Shown here: piece by piece, positions 33,431-44,279 of the stretch
How the letters are laid out: each line of letters opens with the position of its first letter
Position numbering within the stretch: position 1 is the stretch's first letter
Assembly: GCF_008831285.2 (NCBI RefSeq)
Contig: NC_045147.1
Coordinates: 21,468,981 to 21,532,980 of the forward strand
Direction: 5' to 3'
DNA from: Nymphaea colorata
Taxonomy: Eukaryota; Streptophyta; Magnoliopsida; Nymphaeales; Nymphaeaceae
Length of the DNA: 64,000 nt
Made by a program: the position numbers and the translations under genes
Notes under the pieces: generated by a model
What the model was told of the DNA's origin: nothing
Database searches by the model: none
What the model saw: the letters and a program-made list of their open reading frames with translations, nothing else

Positions 33431-36170
33431 GGGATAGCATGAGCTACTTAGAATCAGTAGCTTGGTCATTGGTTGTACATATCCCATTTTTTTGCCAATA
33501 ACAAGGTCGGAAGCCTACCTAGCAATCTCCTTTATTGGAAATTATATTTGCATGAAATCTTTTCTTTTAAATATGCAAAGGAAGCGAGCTCACAAATGAG
33601 AAACAAGCCTTTCGAAGTTCCCCTTTCCGAAACATGCCTACAGTTCCTAATTTAAAAAGCAGCAAAAACTACTAGTTCATTACATCTGGATAACTTATCG
33701 TAGATTAGGGTCACAACAGCCTAGATCGCAAGAAAGCACAGGCACAGTCTTGTAGCTCCCAAAATTTCCAAGAAATTGATTTAGGAGTACGATAGGCTAT
33801 CATGCACCCAAGGTCCCAAACATCCTAGTTTATCACTAATCACCCTTGATCTTGATCTTATGGAATATACTAAGGAAAAATAAAAAGAAATAATATAATA
33901 GAACAATGATATAATGCTGACGATCAAATTCATACAATAAAATAAAAAAACATTTAATATTTCCCAAGATAAAATGAATAAGATTACCTTTAGAATGAAA
34001 GAGCTAGCGTTGATTGCAGCACTTGTGTCACAACAGACGAAGGAAGAACTATGAACAATCTGTCTCCTCCAAACATTTGCCTACACATAATTGTGGCTGT
34101 TGTGCTACATCTACAATAAACATGATAAAATCTGATTAATTATCTAATTTATTTAGTTCTAAGCATCAAGTATCATCCCTAACATGTTCTGAATTAACAT
34201 AACGAAAACACCATACAGAATTTATTACTACTATATAGAGCTTGAGCGAGGAAATCTGTGAAGACTAGGACCAAGTCATTAGTTGCAGAAATACAGCACC
34301 AGTACATGAGTTGCTGATTCGACTGGCTGCATTTATGAACGGAGTTGAGTGAGATGTACAATCTTCACCTACTTAGAAGACGAAAGATTGTTCAAAGGGA
34401 AGAAAACACAAAAGGTTCATTCTGCGGTCCGATCCGATGATTAAGGTTGTCTATTCTCAACTTGTCGATTGTCGCCCTAGATTTAACTAGATAGGATTTC
34501 CTTTTCAACAAATCTCTTACCCTGGTGTTCAATTATGGCCAAACGCAGCATGCACACCTTTTCTTATCTACTCGGTGGCGGACTTAGTGCCTTGGGGCAC
34601 AAATCATTTTCTATTAAGGTCCATTCCAGCGAAGGGCACACCACAGAAAAAACTTTTCTGCTGACGTGATGATGGAGGTTAGGGGTATACAAGTGTTCAT
34701 CCTGCAGACATTTCAAAATGAATCAATTTGGTCAACATGGTGATCGTTTGATATCGTTAATTCAATATTAAAGTACGAACCCATCGAGCTTGTGTTTGAA
34801 TTCCCATCTATCAAGCCACTGACTGAAAGTTGCCGCTCTGTCAGTATCATTTGAGAAACAGCGATATGAAGGCAAACAACCAAGTACTCAAAGTCACTTC
34901 TGCTTAACATTTGAAGAGACAGATCCTTTTACTTTGCTAGTTGCTTTGTTTCAAGTAATTAAAAAAAAAAAATTATCCTGTTCAGATTTGAGAACACTAA
35001 GCTGCTTTGATGAAAAAAATGATGTAATTTTAATCAGAACAAAGTCATGTATAGAAACTACCAAGGACCATTCACTAGGAAAAGATGGATAAAGAAGGTC
35101 CTCGTTAACAGATTTACCCCACTAACGGGCAGGATTTAAATAATTGACAGGACAATATAAAATGAGAGGGATGTTATGAACATAAAATGCTGATCTTCGA
35201 ATAAACATCATATGCACCTTTTCTTGCACCGCCTTCTCCTGATGACAGACAGGAAACGTCAACAAAAAATTTGCCCACTTTTGTGAGACAAAGCAAATTG
35301 ATTCTCAAACATCATGATTACATGCTCTTTATGTTTCTGATAATGGCATACTCGCACATCCAAACACAAACACCCAGAGCCAGAGGGAACTAATGTCAGG
35401 ATTTAATTGCCTCCGATTTAGTCTAATTCTAACCCAATCTTAGGCGACCTAAAATCCTGAATTTCATGAACCATAATTTCAGTGGATTTTCAACTACGCG
35501 AATGAAAGGAGGCGAATCAGATCCATGGATCTAAAGCAACTTCTTCACAAAGGGTTTGAAATGGTTTAATAATCAACTGTTTAGTGATTCCCTAGTTCAC
35601 TAACCATAAACTACCGGCAAGGGCGATTTAACCTTTCAGAACGGGTTTCTGATAAAATAGGAACTCGAATTCTCTCACGTGTTTGAACATTACCTTTCCT
35701 CTAGAAAATATAAATTATGGCACTTATTGTATTGGGAAATTGATGTCAACAATAGAAGCGCAAACATGAAATCTTCATCTCTAGATTCTCTATTTGATGC
35801 AGAATTTCATTCGATGATCAAGCAAATGTAGACTCTCAATCAAAACAAATAACGAAGAAAAGGCGGATCAATGGGAAAAACAAGCAGTAGAACATCTTAG
35901 TAAGAAGATTTCTGTTCTTCAATAAGAATAGAAGGGGAACTGCTTACCAGAAAGATCTTCGGTCATCGATCAAGGTAAACCTCACCAACTCGTCCAAATT
36001 CCAACCGAGACATGTAATTATTCTCCAAAAACGAGCAGATAGTGCCCTAGGTAGACTTTAACAACTCGTCCATATCCAACAGAGACCTGCAGTTATTTTT
36101 CACAAAGGAGCAAATCGTGAATGTGAATCGAAAGAGATATAGAACGCCGGTAACTAAGCAAAACTCTTAC
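33431..36170. other. Intergenic or intronic, no supported coding region
   Basis: On the minus strand several splice-like junctions occur ('tctaaaggtaatc' at about 33,985, 'tctttctggtaagc' at about 35,944, 'gtctgcaggatgaac' at about 34,700), but no frame joins them. Bases 35,975-36,048 and 36,050-36,121 are two diverged tandem units of about 73 bp ('caactcgtccaaattccaac' against 'caactcgtccatatccaac'). This may be intron of a non-coding minus-strand transcript starting near 36.5 kb. Confidence 0.4.
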
Positions 36171-36500
36171 CTGAAAGATCAAGCAAGATCTTGGACTAAT
36201 GCACAATCGAAATTGCGGAAACCTTCTATCGTTCCCAGAGAACACAAAGACAGAGGAAGAAAAAGAGATAGGGCTCTCACGAGGTAGATCTCCTTAAGAA
36301 TTGATCGAGGGAAATCTTTTACAGGAAATATCTCCAATCTTAGATTGCAAAGCCGATCGCCGATTCTTCCAAATCCGATCAGAATTCGCAAATTCATTGG
36401 CCATAAGCACGAAGATATAGATCGATCGACCAAAGGAGAGAGCGAAATAAAGAGAGAGAGAGAGCGAGGGAAGTCTGGCCTCTGCGAAATTGGTTGAACC
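36171..36500 (-). ncRNA. Candidate non-coding first exon (5' UTR or lncRNA)
   Basis: On the minus strand a TATA-like 'tatatgaa' (36,533-36,526) and a CCAAT word are followed by a CT-rich leader, then about 300 bp ending in 'gatctttcag' and the strong donor 'gtaaga' at 36,170. This is the usual look of a plant first exon. A 5' UTR intron of a lost gene or a lncRNA would both fit, since no downstream coding exon was found on this strand before the LINE remnant at 33.4 kb. The short ATG frame MANEFANSD inside it closes before the donor. Confidence 0.4.
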
Positions 36501-36539
36501 CCGCCAATCCAAAACCAAGCGGTTCATATAAAACGCGGC

Positions 36540-37617
36540 ACAAGCGCGGGAAGCAGGGTTCGTTCGGTTCGGGGCCGTTCGCATTGTTATCCACAAACTA
36601 AGAAGGACGGGTCTGGTTCGTCGGGATGACTCGTCTTTTTTTTTTTTTTCTGGTTTAACGTTCACGATAATAGAAAATAGACAAACATATTTTAGTTGTT
36701 CCCTCATTAAATGAAAATATTTATATGAATTTAATTTTTTAATAAATTAACTTAATAAAAATCGCCGTTTCGGCTTCTGAAGAAAGATACATATACCCGA
36801 GTTTTTGAACAAATGCAGGACTGTCACACATAAATTTCTTAATTGCCATTGAGGTGTTATTAAGAAATCCGACCAACTCGAATTTAGTTAAGGACGTAAT
36901 TTTGTGGGAAATGGTTTGTGAAACCAATGTGAACTAAAGCGTGCAAAAATCATTAACTTGAGGGTGTAATAGTCATTTTAACTTGTGATCTCATCTAAGG
37001 CGCGTTTCGAATGAAGTTGTGAAATGCGACGCAAAACTTTCAGCGGTAGATTGAAGTTTTTTGTTGTGGCTTTTTTTTCTCATAATTTTTGGGTTTTTGT
37101 TTCAGTCGTGACATAGTAATTATCTCACAAATTTATGATTTTCTAGAAAAATGACTTGAATCAATCTCATTTTAAATTCGTGTCTCATTCTTTTTCTCTA
37201 ATGCAAAATGAATGACAATTTATTTGTGCCCGCGTCGCACAGGGGGCATGAGCGGATGTGCCACTTTTTAAATGTAGGACTAATTTTCAAATCATTCCTC
37301 GCATACTTTAGATGCATTCTATTTAATAGCTCAAATATTTATTATATCAATTGGATCAAAAATCAAGTTTTCTGCCTTCATAACCAATTATAAAAAATGA
37401 AATAGGTTGAAAATACATATTTAAACTTTTTAAAAAATTACATAAATCTATAGTCAAATGCTCTGCGCCCTTGCGTACACCTCATCATAACACACAAGCT
37501 GCTTCGATTGGGCCTGACTGGTCATTGATAAAAACTAACAGTGCCTAAATTTGAACCAACGGCTGACCGCTTACCTGCTGCTAACTCAACCACGCTTACT
37601 AAAACCCCCAAAGGGGG
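36540..37617. other. Intergenic, no supported gene
   Basis: AT-rich. It contains a T-run near 36,635 and an unassigned stretch at 36,990-37,100 beginning 'ggcgcgtttcgaatgaa'. No ORF with a recognisable domain. Confidence 0.5.
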
Positions 37618-37763
37618 TGGCGGAGCCAGGAAAATTGGCTGGAAGAGCACTTGTTTAAACAAACTCAAACCTGATGAGGCAGTTATATATAAGACTGAAA
37701 AACTTTTAAGAAGCTGGTGTGGACAACTGCCCACACCAACCACAATGTGGTTACGCTACTGCC
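37618..37763 (-). repeat. Dispersed repeat, third copy of the 'CCAGTGGYRTAGCCA' family
   Basis: Reverse complement reads from 'ggcagtagcgtaaccacat' through 'ggtgtgggcagttgtccac', a TA-rich patch and 'gtttaaacaagtgctcttcc' to 'ttttcctggctccgcc'. It keeps both ends of the family also seen at 4728-4880 and 51,067-51,125. Confidence 0.6.
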
Positions 37764-37799
37764 TGGAGGCCAACTTGAGCTTGAGATGAAGATAGCTTC

Positions 37800-37925
37800 A
37801 AGAGTGGAGCCAAAGGGGAGCCAGCAGGGCCTCCTACACGTAGATTTTAAAAAAAACTACCTATCGTATATAAAAATTTTGAAAAAATTATATTGGTCCG
37901 TACTGAAAAATTTCTAACCCCACCC
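37800..37925 (+). repeat. Decayed dispersed repeat, 'GGAGCcAgGa' family
   Basis: It starts 'agagtggagccaaagggga', has an AT-rich centre with 'tatataaaaattttgaaaaa', and ends 'taaccccacccctgc'. The layout is shared with 13,215-13,385, 39,900-40,075 and 63,180-63,370. Confidence 0.45.
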
Positions 37926-38366
37926 CTGCATAGCTTGTCTCATTTGGAGTAATTTCAAATTCAAGACTTCAAGTGAGGTAAAACTGTGGCATGCAAGGGA
38001 AAGTTCGTACCAAGGCGAATTATACCAAAAAATTATCCCTTAAAATGTAATTTTTCTGAAAAGGAATTGAAAACGGAGGTAACTTCAGATAACTGGCTTG
38101 CTTTCTTGTAACACCATCTTTAGGTACAAAACTTTAGGTACAAAACTGCAAAAAATGTCCTCAAAAACTCGTATTGGTGCACCGGTGGATTTCAAAGTAA
38201 CGATTTCCGTATGAAAGGCTACCGAGCTTATCTATTTAGGTGGACTTTCAGGCATTTAATTAAAGAAGAAATGGAGTTGGGCAGTTCCTGAAACCAACTC
38301 TGTTCGTCTTATCTTCTCTTTCTTTCGGCCATAGACGTTAAAGTGTGCAGGAAATAGTCATTCTGG

Positions 38367-38374
38367 TATAAAAG
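38367..38374 (+). promoter_or_regulatory. TATA box upstream of the His-rich small ORF
   Basis: TATAAAAG, 81 bp before the ATG at 38,455, followed by a pyrimidine-rich leader ('gcttctttctctttgagtc'). Confidence 0.5.
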
Positions 38375-38454
38375 CTGTCCCGGTACTGGTACGCTCTAGA
38401 GAATGATTTCTGCTTCTTTCTCTTTGAGTCTTTTCTTCACTCGTTTCAGGAACA

Positions 38455-38565
38455 ATGGGCCATCGTCTCGTTTGTCCTACAGTGGACGTTCAGCATGTCC
38501 ACCACCACGTTGTTCATCCGGGCGGCGAGCACCACCATCATCACGGTGACCAAGAGGCGGTGTAA
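38455..38565 (+). CDS. Histidine-rich 36-aa small protein (candidate gene)
   Basis: The frame is ATG GGC CAT ... GCG GTG TAA, 36 residues, with 11 histidines at 3, 14, 16-18, 21 and 26-30, one Cys at 7 and an acidic end GDQEAV. Support for a real gene: TATA box at 38,367, a CT-rich leader, strong start context (A at -3 and G at +4) and locally higher GC than the surroundings. The run VHHHVVHPGGEHHHHHG suggests metal binding by analogy with other His-rich plant peptides; this is inference. There is no signal peptide or membrane segment. 'ttcactcgtttcag' just before the ATG could also be an acceptor, so a longer spliced gene is possible. A second frame from 38,403 overlaps it completely. I do not recognise a named family. 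Confidence 0.5.
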   Translation: MGHRLVCPTVDVQHVHHHVVHPGGEHHHHHGDQEAV

Positions 38566-40729
38566 TGGCACGTTCAGTTATCATTGCTGCTTGCTGTCGC
38601 TTCACTACTCCTTTTGCTTCTTTTATCTCTGTTCTCTTTTAAGAGATTCGTAGTTCCGTGCTTTCAGCAACAACTTCTTTTAAGTTATAGGCAGATTTTA
38701 ACTTATAGACAGATAACCCTTGATTAGTCTCAAGAGGCTAATCCCACCGCCAAGTGAAACCTGAAACTCTCCTTTCCTCATCCTCTCTGAAAACTTTCAC
38801 TGATCCCTGCAATTGATATTCTAACTTTGAAGGCGGATCACCAGGACATCTATAGGCCTACTCTGAAAACTTTCACTGAGAAAAGACTTCAAAGATACTC
38901 GTCTCAAATCTTGCTATCAGAGAAATTTTGCCATGAGACATCAGCAAAGTCCCATTCTGAACAGGAAATTTCAGCACGGATTATATGAACTGATCAGTGG
39001 CACATTATGTTGACACATACAAAAAACTTCACCGTGCTCATAAAGAAAGAGCTATCCAGCAGTTCCGCAAATTAGCCTTGTGGATATGGATAAGGACCCA
39101 AATGATTTTGCAATTAGTCTAACAATTGAAAATGCTAATGCGCATTCTGTAATGAAATTGAAAAGTAATTCAGAAAGTATGGCTACAGGCAGGAGAGACT
39201 AGACGAGAATGCATGAGATCGTGTGCACATTTCTGCACCTTCCTGTGTGCATTTGCCTAGAGATGCTTGCGATGGCATGCCCTATGCAGTATACAACAGA
39301 CATTACTGGCATTGCTTCCCTGCTTTTTTGTTGGCTCCTTCCTCGTTCGGAAAAAAATTATCATCACATAAGGCAAAAGAAGATGTTATCTTGTGAGAAT
39401 TAAATTGAGAATGGCCTCATGAAAAGGACCTCTTCTTAAATGCTGTCATTGTAGATTTGTCAGCTGTAAATAGAATAAGAATTAAATGTCAAGCTGTTCC
39501 AATTGACCACTGCATTTATACCAGAAATTTGAGTACCAGGGTGCAACTTTAGTATTCAGTCCTTTGATGAATCCTTTCCGCAGCACCTGTTCAAACATAA
39601 AAATATGGACATAAAAATATGGACACTGGTAATAATAAATAAGCAACATAGGCTAGAGTATGTGATTGAGTCTAACAAAACACCCAAAAGAGGAATGGTG
39701 AGAGCAATCCAGTAAACCAAGTTGCTGGCCATTGTCCTCCATGTGCAAAGTAATATACAAACACAGTTCATGACCGCACTTTTTTTTTCTAGCGAACCTG
39801 GAATTTAAGCTCATAGAAGTCAAACCAAAACATTCCAGCTATCATGTCCAACTGAACAGTAAAACGAAAAATTTATTATTTTTCCAAAAAGGTTCTAAAA
39901 CAGGGGTGGAGCTAGGAATTTTTCATCACAAGGGCGAACTATAGTTTCAAAATCTTAACAGAAGCTGAATTTTTAAAAAATTTTATATAGGTTAAACTTA
40001 AATTTTCAAAATTCATAAGTTTTTTTTTTTTTTTAAATCTGAGGGACCCTGCCGATCCCCTCTTCTCCAACAAAACAGTTTTTGCTGGAAATAAAAGACC
40101 AAATTATTCAAACAATAAAAGAAGTGTTGAAAGAACCTGGCAACAAAGAATCTATAGTTATTTTACTTGATGCTTGTGATATATTTCCTTCAAACAAGGA
40201 CATAAAACCTCTAAATTTGCCAGCCAACACAAAAATTTGAATCCATGAAAAAACATTCTCAAGGCAGTTTTCCTGTTGATTGCATTAAAAAATGGTCAAG
40301 AATATTGCATCGAAGTAAAGAAGCAGAATGTTTTTAGCTGGTATATTGTACAGGAAGAAACATTTAGCTAGATCCATTCATTACATCAGGGAAAACCTTT
40401 GAAAGCTACAAAATATTAATTCTGAAAGCTTGAAAGTAAATCATTTAAAATATCACATGATGTCCTTAGGATTGAGAACTTGTGGCAACACAAATGACTA
40501 ATTACTTGGAAAAAAATAAATCATAATACATCAAGTCATAAGTTTGGATGATCAAAGGAGCTAAAAGCTTTCTAGATATTCATATTGTTTATTGCATAAC
40601 GTTGCTACCGAATGAAGTAAGTTTGGTGAAAATGTTTGTCTTCACCACAGGTCCACAACTATTATATCACCAAAGCTGCACCATCTGACCTCATTATGTC
40701 TATTTACATACTAACAGGCTGCTTAGGTG
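38566..40729. other. Intergenic, no supported gene
   Basis: This lies between the His-rich ORF and the 3' end of the SEC-C gene. A 71-codon minus ORF (39,556-39,771) is hydrophobic and Cys-rich but unsupported. Bases 39,900-40,075 are a decayed copy of the 'GGAGCcAgGa' repeat family (starts 'caggggtggagctaggaat'). Confidence 0.5.
39900..40075 (+). repeat. Decayed dispersed repeat, 'GGAGCcAgGa' family
   Basis: Left edge 'aggggtggagctaggaattt', then 'caagggcgaactat', an AT-rich middle with 'aaattttcaaaattcat', and right part 'gagggaccctgccgatcccc'. It is the best preserved of the four copies in the window. Confidence 0.5.
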
Positions 40730-42713
40730 TCATCTTCTCTCTTTGCTGTGTTTCCTGATCAATATATTCGTATTAGATTTATAGAATGAAAGGCTTACAG
40801 CGAAGCAGGAAAAAGACAACTTGCAGTCAAGGTACGAAGAAAGCAGGCATTTGTGCCAAGAAGAAAGAAACAGGCATGACTCACGTAGATTACTGGTAAG
40901 AAATTCCAGGTTTTCTAGGACAAAAGTAAACAAACCTTTTATATTTCTTGTTGGACCCACATGGACACAGTGCATTTCTACTTATTTGGCCACTCTTTGA
41001 CAAATTCGATCTTGCAAGATCTAGTGGTGATGAGCCCATCATCTTCTGGACCTGCAAGTGCAAATGCATGTTATTTGTAGTTTCTGAATCATTCCCAACA
41101 AAATTATAGCAAGCACATGTATGTACATCAGCCAAGGTCTTAGGCATTGGCTTCCCTTGTTCCTTCAACTTCTCCATCTTTTTATGTGCTTCCTTTGCCC
41201 ATACAAATTTTGATAATGCATTTTCGACATCTGCAATTGTACAGTTGCAATGTTCTGCTGCAATTCGTTTTTGGCTTGTCTCCAGATGCTATAATAAAAT
41301 AGGAACAAGGAATTAAGTTGTTTCATAAGAACTTTAGATGAACTCAAACATGTGATGGATGAACCAATTAAGACTGTTGCCTTTTCTTGATAGTAGACTA
41401 AGCAATAACACATTCAATTAAATAAATCTGACATAAATGACCGAGTTGTGGCCTCCAAAAACAAGCTGTGGATACTGGTATTTCTATATTTGTGACTACA
41501 ACAAGGTTACTGGTTGCAACCGCTATATTTGCACCAGAATTAATCAGTAGGCAATTTCAATCGTTCAGCTAATTATTTTTTTTGCTGAAGGCGACCGGCA
41601 GTACGATAGAAGATCAGAGAGCCGAGAGGGAGTTTTCTTGTAGAAACAAGAATTTGAGGGCATAGAGTAACGCCAAACTACAACAAACACTACATGTTTT
41701 AACCACACCTGAGAGAATGAAAAGAACCAAAACCTATAAAACTACTGTTTCCTGCCAATTGGAGAAGTAGTTCTATCGTCTATGAACTACATGGAAAATA
41801 AAAGCAAAGCCAATAATACAACAAACAGAACCAGGGAACCTCTCCAGTAGGATCAAAGGAGCCGAGGTGCCGAAGTATTGCTTCCTGCTTTTCAAATGCA
41901 TCCTTAAAAGTAGCCGCACTGCTACGACCTACAATATACTGGTTGAAAGATCCCATTTTCCTCGCCCTCTTCATCTCATCAGCAAAGTCTGTACACCAAA
42001 TTCGTAGAAAGAGGATAGAAGATTCATCACATTGAAGCATTCACACAATTCCCACTTTAAAAAAACATTCAAAACTAATCACAAAATTTGAAGACAGAAA
42101 GAGAAAACTGGAAAAAGAAAAAAAAAATCCGTTACGAAAAAAATTAATAGATCAATCCAGATATCAAAATCGTTCACTCTATTTCAGATTTGAAATGCAG
42201 AACCGGAAAGGGAAAACGCAACAAAGACACAAATAAGCGAGATGTAGAGCATGAGAACGGTGAGAAGTAGTCTCCTGACAAGAACGAAACAATGAATATG
42301 GAAAATAGAATCATGGGTCGCAGTGAAATCGACGAATGAAACTGATGACATTAAATAGTGCGAAATCAATGAACAGAACAGCATACAGAATAGAAGACCT
42401 TCACAGGCAGATAATGATTTATTTAAAAATAAGACAGGAAAGCTACCAATCAAAGGAATAAACAATGCTCACTCAACAAAGTGAAATCCTTAGAAGATAT
42501 CTGGGATTCTGTTGAAGTCTTCTGGCCCGTGAATACACCCTTGATCTTATCGATCCAGCTAAAACTTGCGGGCGTCGAGGAGATCGCTCGACACTGAAAC
42601 AAGGAAGGCTGGTGATGCGGAAAAGACTGATACAAAGAGGGCTGGTTATGAAATCCATCGTATTTAACAACAGAAGCTAAGCATCTGCGTGCGCTTATAC
42701 TTCGGGAGCCCAT
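40730..42713 (-). CDS. SEC-C-motif protein with presequence-like N-terminus, five exons, about 230 aa
   Basis: Proposed exons on the minus strand: 42,713-42,473, 41,988-41,840, 41,288-41,127, 41,051-40,936 and 40,754-40,730. Introns are GT-AG and phases close to 693 nt. The N-terminus MGSRSISARRCLASVV is basic and Ser/Arg-rich without acidic residues, like a mitochondrial presequence. Next come SSTPASFSWIDKIKGVFTG, an Arg/Lys-rich helical middle (FADEMKRARKMG, KDAFEKQEAILRHLG), EHCNCTIADVENALSKFVWAKEA split over two windows, and near the C-terminus the SEC-C-like NALCPCGSNKKYKR. The second metal-ligand pair (CC or CH) expected after KKYK is missing; the last exon gives RKHSKERR. The last exon (25 nt) is the least certain. 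A farther upstream in-frame ATG exists at 42,920. Function is unknown; a mitochondrial matrix role is inferred. Confidence 0.72.
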
Positions 42714-43730
42714 TCCCTTTGTGTGAATGACGGAGGGGAAAAGGAAGAAAACATCAGTTTCGGGGGAACGGGGTTTACCGGAAAGTTGCTGGGAAACAGA
42801 TTCGTAGGGTTTATTGGTAGGCAAGGGGAAGAACAATTTCCTGAGGCGCCCGTTTGCTTGCCCCATGGAAAAGTTATTCATCGGAAATATTTTTCTAATC
42901 CCTCGATCCGACGTTTGCATTGCAGGAAAGGAAAGCTCTTTCCATGAAGTGAGCGTCCCATAATCACCTTCTTTTCTTATATCTCAAAGTTTAGGGCTTC
43001 TTTAAGGTTAGAGTAATGGTAGTTTCATAATATATCATTTAACTTGTACTGCAATACAACCTCTTAGGAAAATCAAACTCAGAGCATCGTGCATTAAAAA
43101 GAATTGCATCAACGAAAATCAAATTGAAAGTGTCGTTCGTTAAAAAAAATTGCATCGACGAAAATGAAATTAAGTCAAAATGCATATAGGTTTGAAGTTT
43201 GAACTAGAAGATGCATAAATATGCAGTAAATTTATTTTATACAATTATGCGAACAAAATTCAAACTTATCCATTTTTTATATTAACGAGAAAATGAAAAA
43301 TAATCAATCAATTTATTAAATGAAATATTCTTAAAAATAAGATACATATTCATAATAAGAATTTATTAATATGTTTGTTGCAACTAGCGTACACCTTAAC
43401 ATTATGCTCAGGAAGTACCTCATTGTCTAAGTGCAGGGAATTCTTTTGTCTTGTATCCTTAATAACAGATTAACTTTGTTACATATTTCATGAGAACTTA
43501 CATGACCCATCATTTAAATACTTTATAGCTTTAGATTTACCCACATTAATCCTGTTAATGGGTTCCAGTTTATCTTAGGTTAAAATCATGAAACGCTAAT
43601 CTGTGTATTAATATTTAAATGTGTTTCCTAATGTGGTGCCAATCAAATTACTAATGCTCACAACACACACATATATATGTATAAGAGAGAGAGTGGGGGG
43701 AAGGAGATGCAACACTCAATCCTAAGTCTG

Positions 43731-43898
43731 GGCATCGAGTCGGCCCGACATCCAAAAATTGGGCCCTATAAATATAATTAATTATAATAAAATATTATAA
43801 TAAACAAATTAATAAAATTTTTAAAAACCAATTATCGGACCCGAATCAGGCTTATCGGGCCAGGTACTGGGTACCCGGTGGCGGCTCGGCCCGATGCC
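43731..43898. mobile_element. MITE-like element with GGCATCG termini
   Basis: The left end 'ggcatcgagtcggcccga' and the right end 'cggctcggcccgatgcc' are inverted complements with few mismatches. The 168-bp element has an AT-rich core ('aaatataattaattataat'). Same family type as 17,069-17,260 and 19,688-19,879. Confidence 0.6.
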
Positions 43899-44223
43899 TA
43901 GCCTTACTCAATCCTTTGAAACCATAGTTAGCAAACCCATGACTTGGACTTAAATTGGTAAATGACCGTGTCATTGGGTGAGTGAGTTGACTTGTCGAAT
44001 CAGCTGAGTATTCAAATAACCATAATGTATTTTTACTGCAGTCTAATCCAGCAGATCTAGGAGAGTTAGGCCGACTCTAAGGGAGTTAGGTAGAGTTGGG
44101 CCTAGTCAGGTTCTTCCTTTGCCCAAACCTTGACTCATGACCGGATTTTTAGGTGACCCGAGCTGACTCGAGTGATTCTCGAGTCAACCCGGTGAGTTTA
44201 CCAAATATGATTTCAATCACTTT

Positions 44224-44228
<5 letters not shown>

Positions 44229-44271
<43 letters not shown>

Positions 44272-44279
44272 TTGGAAAC
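44229..44279. repeat. (TA)n microsatellite
   Basis: About 25 TA units without interruption. Confidence 0.95.
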
